This document shows positions 57,379-64,000 of a stretch of DNA of 64,000 nucleotides, one piece after another. The stretch is from Parascedosporium putredinis (Eukaryota; Ascomycota; Sordariomycetes; Microascales; Microascaceae). Every line of letters starts with the position of its first letter. Within the stretch, counting starts at the first letter, position 1. The notes under the pieces were generated by a model. That model saw nothing but the letters and a program-made list of their open reading frames with translations. It was not told where the DNA came from and did not search any database. The stretch spans positions 3,844,001 through 3,908,000 of the forward strand of contig CASHTG010000015.1 in the NCBI GenBank assembly GCA_949357655.1, written 5' to 3'. The position numbers were made by a program, and so were the translations under genes.

Positions 57379-58743
57379 ATGGCTTCTTCGTCTGCCTCCC
57401 CCGCCTTCTCCTCGAACCCCTCATCAGCAGCCATCAGGCTTCAGATATACAAGTGGCCCTCCACCCGCTTGTCCTCCTCACCATATCCGACTACATCACC
57501 CGCCACACCCTTCGCGAGCAACCCGGGCCCATCATAGGCGCCATTCTAGGTCGGCACAATGGCAGGAAATCACGCTTGAGCATGCTTTTGAATGCCATAC
57601 GGCGTCCGACCCAGTCTCTCCTCTTGGCTACTCTGTAGATCGCCAAAGATTCGCCGCCCGTCTTGAACAGTGTTTGTCACCCCCGTCGCCCCCATCACCC
57701 TGTCTCCTTCCCCCACCATCCTGCCTGCTGCTTCCGCTTCATATGCCCTGGTCCTATCTCCACCCGCTAATATGAAACCCTGATCTAGTCAAGACCGTCC
57801 ATAAAGATCGCATGTTAGACCTGGTCGGTTGGTACACGCTCATCGCCAAGACCGGCCCGACCCCAGACATCCTACCCACCCACACCGCGATGCTCGACCT
57901 CAACGACTCGAGCCTGCTTCTCGGCTTCCACCCCGACGAACTAGCCCATGCCTCAGCCGGCGCGAAGCTTCCCTCACCATATACGAGAGCAACTACGAAG
58001 TCGACGACGACGCGTCAAGGGCCGAGGACGACGAGGACAAGAAGATGCAGGACAGCGATCCGCCCCTGAAACTCAAGTTCCGCGAGCTCCAGTACACGGT
58101 AGAGGCCGGCACCGCCGAGATGATTAGCATGGACTTTGTCGCCCGCGGCGGCGGCAACGCGACTGCGGTAGAGCCCAAGGAGCGCCGCCAAGCCACCCCA
58201 ACCGGGGTCGCCGAGGATGCGAGGGAATCCAAGCGGCGAATAGTCTCCGTCCCCGCCGATGCCGACGCCGCGCCCGAATTCGTCCTCACGAGAGAGGAGG
58301 AAGAGATGATTAGCGCCCTCACCGCCAAGGCCAATGCCATCAAGATGCTCCAGTCGCGTGTCCAGGTCATCCGCGAGTACCTAGGCCAGCTTCCCGAAAC
58401 CTTCAAAGCGGGCGACCACGCCATCCCGCAGATGACGGAAGCTGGTCCCCATGCCGCGGCCCCATCTTACACCATTCTCCGCCAGATCCAAGCCCTCGTC
58501 AGTCGCCTCGAGGTCCTCGTGCCCTCGGACGAGAAGGCCTTCCAGGAGGAGCTCCTCCGGGAGAAGAACGATGTCAACATCATCTCACTGCTAAACGGAA
58601 TCGTTCAGGGCACACAGGGTGCCCGCGAAATAGGCCGCAAGTTCCAAGTCATTGAGAGCAATAAACCGCGAAATAGGATGGCCGAGTTCACGAATGAGTC
58701 GCGCTTTGCCTTCAACCTGTCAGATGGCCATGACCTTTTATAG
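57379..58743 (+). CDS. CSN6: COP9 signalosome complex subunit 6 (CSN6)
   Basis: CSN6 is the catalytically silent MPN subunit of the COP9 signalosome, which removes NEDD8 from cullins; in filamentous fungi the complex affects development and secondary metabolism. Exons 57379-57671 and 57789-58743 give about 416 residues. The MPN domain reads VALHPLVLLTISDYITRHTL, GPIIGAILG, EITLEHAFECH, and after the intron KTVHKDRMLDLVGWYTL; a JAMM zinc signature is absent, as expected for CSN6. The C-terminal half is the conserved helical tail (MLQSRVQVIREYLGQLP, NDVNIISLLNGIVQGTQ). Breaks near 57447, 57570 and 57965 need one added base each. The donor TGTTTGT at 57672 is weak but keeps the frame. Confidence 0.88.
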
Positions 58744-60522
58744 ACTTCGCATCCGCTACTGGGGATGTAGCCTCCTTGATCCATACCGCCCTACCTTCGC
58801 CAAGCGAGCATGCGGTCTGTTCGTCGTTTCTTTTGTTTCCTCTTCTTTATCTTTATTCTTGCTCTCACCTCAAGCCACTTTTTTCTCTTGTCATGATTAT
58901 GGGTACAAGGCGCTGCGGGAAAAAACCAGTCGGACATTCATTGCGCTACATTTATCTACGTTCTTGTCGTTTTTCTTCCTGTTTTTCTTCTTTCTTTTCT
59001 TCTCGTCCTCTTTCCCTTTTTCTTCCTTTTCGGACGTTAGGCCTAGAGAGGACGCCCGCTTTTGCCTTAGAATAATGGAAAAGAGCTCCACTAGATGAAA
59101 TGCATGAGAATAGTCAAGATAACAGGAACCATTGATCCCTCTTCCCACCTTGGCCCGTGGAGCTCGCCATTCTCCATCTCGGTGTAGCTCCGGGAATGTA
59201 TGTTTTTTTGTCCCACGAAACAGTGCCGTCCATTCCTCGTTCCTCTATAAACGAGTAGAGACACACACCCCTTGCTCCCCTTACGAGGTCAAAGGCGACT
59301 TTTGAGAATCAATGAATCCGCCCTCTGAGAGAGAGAATGGAAAAAAGGGAGGGGAAAGAACTACACGTAAAAGAAAAGGGTCACCTGTCGTCAAGGTGAA
59401 ACGTCCAACCTGCCAAACGTCGTCATCGTCGGGCATGCTTTGCTGTTCCTTGGCTGACTCGAACCCGTGAGTCCGCCTCCGGCGCAGATCCTCATTCAGC
59501 GGCCATGTGCATATAGAACAACCGCCACCCCCATTTCCCCGGTTCCCCGGCCTTTCCCCCGGGCCTCTAATCACATTGGGGTAAGGTACACTTCCTTTTA
59601 GGGTCTAATGGCTCCGGGAAGGGTAGCATTGACGACTTTGACCATCCAAACACAGGAGGTTATCCTTGCGGCTCACTCACGTCCTTTCCCCACACATATC
59701 TCGCCACCGCAGAACATGGGGAGGGGGCAACTCGGAAACTGGCCTAGATCAGACCAGCGGCAAGAAAGCAAGATAGTAGACAACTTGGTGAAAATTAGCG
59801 TAGAACGCTCATGTCTCCATTAATGATGGGTACGAAGGGGTTGAATAAGATAAAACAAGTTTGCTAGCTCTCTAGAAAAAGTAAACGAGAAAAAACGAAT
59901 GCAACGAGGAGAGAAGGGAAAGAATCGAATGGCCTAGGGATATTATTGTAAAGGCCCCCAGCCCCTATAAGGTATCATAAGGAAACAAGACTAGAAAGAG
60001 TAAAAACGGCAAAGAAAAGAGAGACACCTGAGTATCCTCATTTTGTTTCTTTTGTTCTTTTTGTAAACCTTTTGCGCGATATCCCACCCTGTTCCCTAAC
60101 CCAGACTGAACCAAGGAAATATGAGAAAGAAAAAGAAAAAGGAAAAAAGGGAGAAAAGAAGCCACGAGAATGGGGCAAAATGCATGCGAGGAACCTTGAA
60201 GCAAAAGATGTTCTTCGATGATGCAAAGTACCAAGCGGCCACAGCAAGACGAAACCAGAGAAAAAGTCTCAAGGGGGAGGAAGAAAACAGAGAGCAAGTA
60301 TGAGAAAAAGAAACCCAAATCCGTCTATTAGTTCATTATCGCGTGAATTTGTTGATGGAAGGCTGCATGCTGCATCAGACCGGTCCCGCAGCAGTGGCCA
60401 TCTTCACCAACTGTGCGGAACCCGGTTCGTCTCTATCGATGAATCAAGATCAAGGCCACGGTAAGACAAGTCGGAAATAATTTTCAAACTTTGAAAGCGA
60501 AGAAAACCAACCCCTCTTCCGG
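58744..60522. other. Convergent 3' region between CSN6 and the polyol dehydrogenase
   Basis: A 1.8 kb interval with T-rich then A-rich blocks. No protein family or structured RNA was recognised. A TTCGA-like element near 59460 does not fold as a tRNA. Confidence 0.4.
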
Positions 60523-62444
60523 CTACGCCTCAATGACAACCTTGAGAACAAGGTTGCCGTCGTCGTCAGAAGTCCGGCTGGCAAGCTCAAAGGCGTCCTT
60601 TGCGTTCTCGAGGCCTTTGAATCGATGGGTCACCATGTCGTCGAGGCTAGGCAGTGTGAAGCCGGCGCCACCGTTGCCTTGGTTGCAAAGAATTCGGATA
60701 GCGGTTTTGTACGTGTTGGCGTAGCGGAAAATTCCCAATATGTCCACCTCTCTCAGGTGAGCGGCCGACATTGGGAGGGTCTGGATGGGGGTACCCATCC
60801 CGACCATGATGACCCTGCCACCACACTTTGTTGCGTAGAGACTTGTGTGCATGCAGACTTCCTTGCCGGTGCACTCGAATGTGATGTCAACGCCATCCTC
60901 GTCCTCCTCGTCCTCCTCGACGCTGAAGCCTTCTGGGTCCCTGCTCACGGCCAAAATATCCTGGGCAAGCCGCCTGGCTTGTTCAAGTTGGCTGTAAATG
61001 CTGGCCGGGGTCATCATGCCAGACGCAGGCGTCGAGGTTCCCGAGTCGGTGGGGCAGCAGCCGGTTGAGCAACCCGACGACGAGGCGTTCGAGTAGGTTC
61101 GGGGAACAACAAATCCGTGCGTGGCGAACCCTTTCGTGATGGCGTAATTGACCCGACCAGCGTCAACGTCGCAAATTGTGACTCTGGTGCAGCCCGCTTG
61201 CCGGGCCATAATGGAGGTGAGGAGGCCAACGGTGCCAGCACCAATGACAAGTGCGGTAGATCCGGGGGCAGGTGAAGCCCGGTTGACTGCATGGAGAGCT
61301 ACCGAAAGGGGCTCGAGCAGAGCTGCGGCATCAAAGGAGACGTGGTTGGGGAGCCTGGTTTCGGACGTTAGCTTCCATCACTTCGAGGCCGACCAAGACT
61401 AAAGAACAACAGAGGTAGGAGAGGAGTTGGAAGAGCAGGTGGAGAGTCTTACTTGTGGCACCACTGCGCAGGATGATTGATGCGTTCTTGGAGGGTTCCC
61501 TGATAATGAGGGACACTCTTGGCGCTGCTCCTGAATCGAAGCTTCTTGCACAGGTTATAACGTCCCTTGGTACAGATTGTGCAGCTACCGCAGGGTACCC
61601 CAACTTCGAGTGCGACCCGGTCGCCAATTTTGAATCCAGAGACCTGGGGTCCAACCGCAACCACAACACCAGAGGACTCGTGGCCTAGTGACAGGGGATG
61701 AATAGCGCAGAGGTCGCCATTGGCAAACTTTTATAGTAGGAAACGTCGGAGCCACAGATACCGGTGGACTTGATGGCAACTTGAAGCTCTCCGAGCCCGG
61801 GGTCCTCGATCTTTCTCTCTTCCTAATCAATTCTGTTAGTGTCAAGGTCGGCATCCTCTGGTGCAAATCTCGCGCGGCTTGTCCATCACTCGCATGACCC
61901 CACACATGTGCCCTTTCTCATGTTGACCCGGTGCCTCCGCCCATCCCCCAGATTCGCTCGCGTGGCCCCTTGTGCCGTGGAAGGAACGGAGCCCTGGAGA
62001 ATCTGGGGAAGTGACGGGCTTGTGTAACCAACAAGGATCGGGCCCTGGCGGCTTTGGGGGCCTTGGGGGCCTTGGGGGCGGCGAGCGGGCTTCCCGTCCT
62101 CCTTCAACGGCTGCCGCGTGGGGCGGGCAGGCAACAGAGGTGCAAAGGGCAGAGTTTACCAAACGAAGCAGGTACACGTAGACACTGCGTCGGTCGACAA
62201 AAGCGGAAGGAGGGGAGGGTATGGGAGAGTGAGGAGCGACAAGGCTTGACAGCAAGGAAGACAAGCGAGTGAGGGGAGAGGAGAGGCGAGGGGAGGGGAG
62301 GGGGAGTATTCAACCTACCATGCGCAAATCGCGCGGACCGTATAGTACGGATGCGCTAACTGTCGATTTGGAAGACTTGGAGCCATGGATGGGGTTCAGG
62401 GTAGAAGTGGTCTCCATGACCTCGTCCATCGCCGCGGGGGCCAT
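60523..62444 (-). CDS. Zinc-dependent medium-chain dehydrogenase (sorbitol/xylitol dehydrogenase-like)
   Basis: Predicted NAD(P)-dependent oxidation of a polyol or secondary alcohol. Exons 62444-62319, 61822-61453 and 61354-60523 give about 442 residues. The N terminus carries STGICGSDVSYY (catalytic zinc Cys), GHESSGVVVAVG (catalytic His-Glu), and CGSCTICTKGRYNLC, the four-Cys structural zinc site. The Rossmann fold starts at VIGAGTVGLL; then FECTGKEVCMHTSLYATKCGG and VGMGTP are typical of polyol dehydrogenases. Unusual is a long insertion (about 60 residues) between strand 2 and FECTG, with a Ser/Cys/Thr stretch (SNASSSGCSTGCCPTDSG) and an acidic run (EEDEEDEDG). One break at T4 61729-61732 (A4 on the coding strand); one added A gives YYKKFANGDLC. 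The first intron is long, about 496 bases. Confidence 0.85.
62269..62308 (+). repeat. G-rich purine tract at the 5' end of the dehydrogenase intron
   Basis: A run of GAGGGG-type units on the plus strand lies 10 bases past the donor site of the first dehydrogenase intron. Three G4/G5 blocks are one base apart; a fourth is 13 bases away. Confidence 0.7.
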
Positions 62445-64000
62445 TGCGACTCGTGTGGTGATAGCAGCAAAAAAGCGTGGGATGTAGTGGGCTGAACGTG
62501 GTGATTCGGCTGGTTAGTCTCAGAAAGGGGCTTGGCCGAGCTGCCTATTAGGGAGTTGAGGCCCAGTGGGATTGGCCAGTTGTTGGAAAGGGGGAAGAGC
62601 TGAGGGTAAAAGGTGGACTGGTTGGGAATCGCGCGTGGGGTGTGTTGTCCTAGGGTAAGATTGATCCCAGACCTTCGAGTTTGGGGAAGCTTGTTTTAGT
62701 TGGCGTGGGGAACAGAGATGGGATGGAGGAGGTTAGTGGGCTGGAAATATATTTATATATACTAGTACAAAGGAGCTCTGACGAAGAGGCGAACGGGAGC
62801 TTTATCTCTTGGACCCGAGCTGGCTCGCTCCTTCTGCAACATGCTTGGTGCTGGTCGGTCTTTTGGCGTCCCTTGTTTTGGGCAGTCAAAGAACCCACCC
62901 GCCTATTCCGTGGCGCGACCCCACTCTATAAGTGACATCAAGTCCTTCTCGACCTCCCTTGGGTCTGGGCGTTCCCTTGAGGAGGGGGAAGGGATCGGAG
63001 TCTAACAATGCGTGGGAATCATGGGCGACCAAAGTATCAGGGCGGGGCCCCCGTCGTCCACTTCCCAGTGTTGGGTGGATGGGGCAAATACAAAAACAAA
63101 AAAGAGACAACCGCTGAGATGAGCGTGGCCACTCATGTCTCTTGGCCGAATGGACGAGCTTCCAATACAAGTACATCAAGCAATCTCGGAAGCTGGTATG
63201 CACGGAAGTTGGAGCCACAGTCGGGTTTGTTACCGGCAGCGGCCAAAATCCTAGTCTTTGTACGCGCAGGGCCGTTGTACTGCGGGTAGGAGAAGCTAGT
63301 ACGGCTCCATTGACCCATCCCATTGAGTGAAAGAGACCACGGTACCAGAGACTACTACCATTGATGTACCTCACCCATAGAATGCCCAGGTAAGGGTTCT
63401 TTAAAGTAGCACTGCAACTCCGCGTCAAACCTTGTACAGGCCAGAGTAGGAGGAGGTCAAGATGGGCCAGTTATTTTGATGCTCGCAAACAAAACGGATG
63501 CTAACCCACGTGTGTCTTGTGCGGTTCTCGGGGAAGAAGGAAGGGAGAGGGGAGGGGTGGGGTGAAGGGGGCGTGACTGAGGGGGCGTGAAGAGCCTGCT
63601 GCTTTTGTGGTAGCCACGGGCCATGCCCCATTGACCCCCGATGGGACGGAACATGAATCGAAAGAACTCTAGCAGAATGATGATAGCAGCTCGGCCTTCA
63701 ATTGGGAGCCTGCAAGCCGCTGACTGGCTGAAAGCATAGACACTCCCAGGATGAAGAGAACGCACCTATATTGCGCCCAGTTGATCCCTTCCTACATGCA
63801 GGGCTTGAAAGTGGAACAGCGTTGGCTGTGAAGTGAGTTGAGAGCGCGATGTGCCTGCACCTCAGAGCTAGTGTGTTAGTCCAGACAGTTGAGATGCCCA
63901 CTCTTAGGCCTGGCAAATTTCGCTCTTTCCTTGATGGGTGAGAGGATGGCTTCGGAAGGTGCTGCCTGCCTTCTCGAGTACGAGCAACTCGGACTTACCT
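62445..64000. other. Upstream region of the dehydrogenase to the window edge
   Basis: Holds the dehydrogenase promoter. I recognise no gene. At the edge the minus strand reads AG-GTAAGT, which could be a splice donor of a gene lying beyond 64000. Confidence 0.35.

Noticed and set aside
59440..59520. A GGGTTCGAGTC-type box resembling a tRNA B box on the minus strand
   Set aside because: The bases on either side of the TTCGAGT loop do not pair, and no acceptor or anticodon stem can be formed.
61842..62264. A 140-codon minus-strand frame inside the first dehydrogenase intron
   Set aside because: It is Pro/Arg-rich low-complexity sequence without family match and lies between two exons joined by good splice sites.
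1..64000. CRISPR arrays, insertion sequences or prokaryotic operon features
   Set aside because: The genes carry spliceosomal introns and belong to eukaryotic families; no regular repeat-spacer array or transposase sequence is visible.

Overview
The window is nuclear DNA of a filamentous ascomycete. Short GT-AG introns interrupt most genes, one tRNA carries an intron at the canonical position, and the gene set (class V and VI/VII myosin-like chitin synthases, a Zn2Cys6 regulator, a C-P-W-A glutathionyl-hydroquinone reductase, a dispersed tRNA) is that of Pezizomycotina. A Sordariomycete is my best guess from remembered similarity of TOM20, EXO84 and the chitin synthases; I cannot name the genus.

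Layout, left to right: EXO84 (minus, runs off the left edge); TOM20 (plus); TYW1 (minus); chitin synthase csmA with an intact myosin-type P-loop (minus, 8192-13983); a 7.4 kb gene-free interval; chitin synthase csmB with a degenerate motor (plus, 21392-26885); a mitochondrial dehydrogenase kinase (minus); an intron-containing tRNA-Asn (minus); a PBI2/I9 proteinase inhibitor (minus); the ribosome-biogenesis GTPase BMS1 (plus); a glutathionyl-hydroquinone reductase (minus); a ROG1/DUF676-type lipase (plus); a Zn2Cys6 transcription factor (plus); an aldo/keto reductase (minus); a small cysteine-containing unknown protein (plus); a Gln-rich nuclear-looking protein (minus); COP9 signalosome subunit CSN6 (plus); and a zinc-dependent polyol-type dehydrogenase (minus). 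Most are conserved housekeeping genes. The functional theme that stands out is cell-wall growth: two paralogous motor-linked chitin synthases face away from a shared upstream region, with a secretory tethering gene (EXO84) about 7 kb further on.

Reading the window needs one caution. Nearly every long gene is broken by single-base frameshifts, and in the majority the lost base falls in a short homopolymer (often C4 where C5 is needed, G4 for G5, T3 for T4, A4 for A5). Conserved protein sequence resumes at once in the next frame and catalytic motifs are intact. I count at least 35 such sites. I read these as assembly errors rather than pseudogenes, so each CDS below is given as one span with its likely exons and break points.

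I found no clear mobile element, CRISPR array or obvious new system. The best leads for a second look are the long chs intergenic region, a CpG-poor gene-free block at 56.5-57.3 kb, the Ser/Cys/acidic insertion in the dehydrogenase, and the conserved C-terminal domain of the Gln-rich protein.
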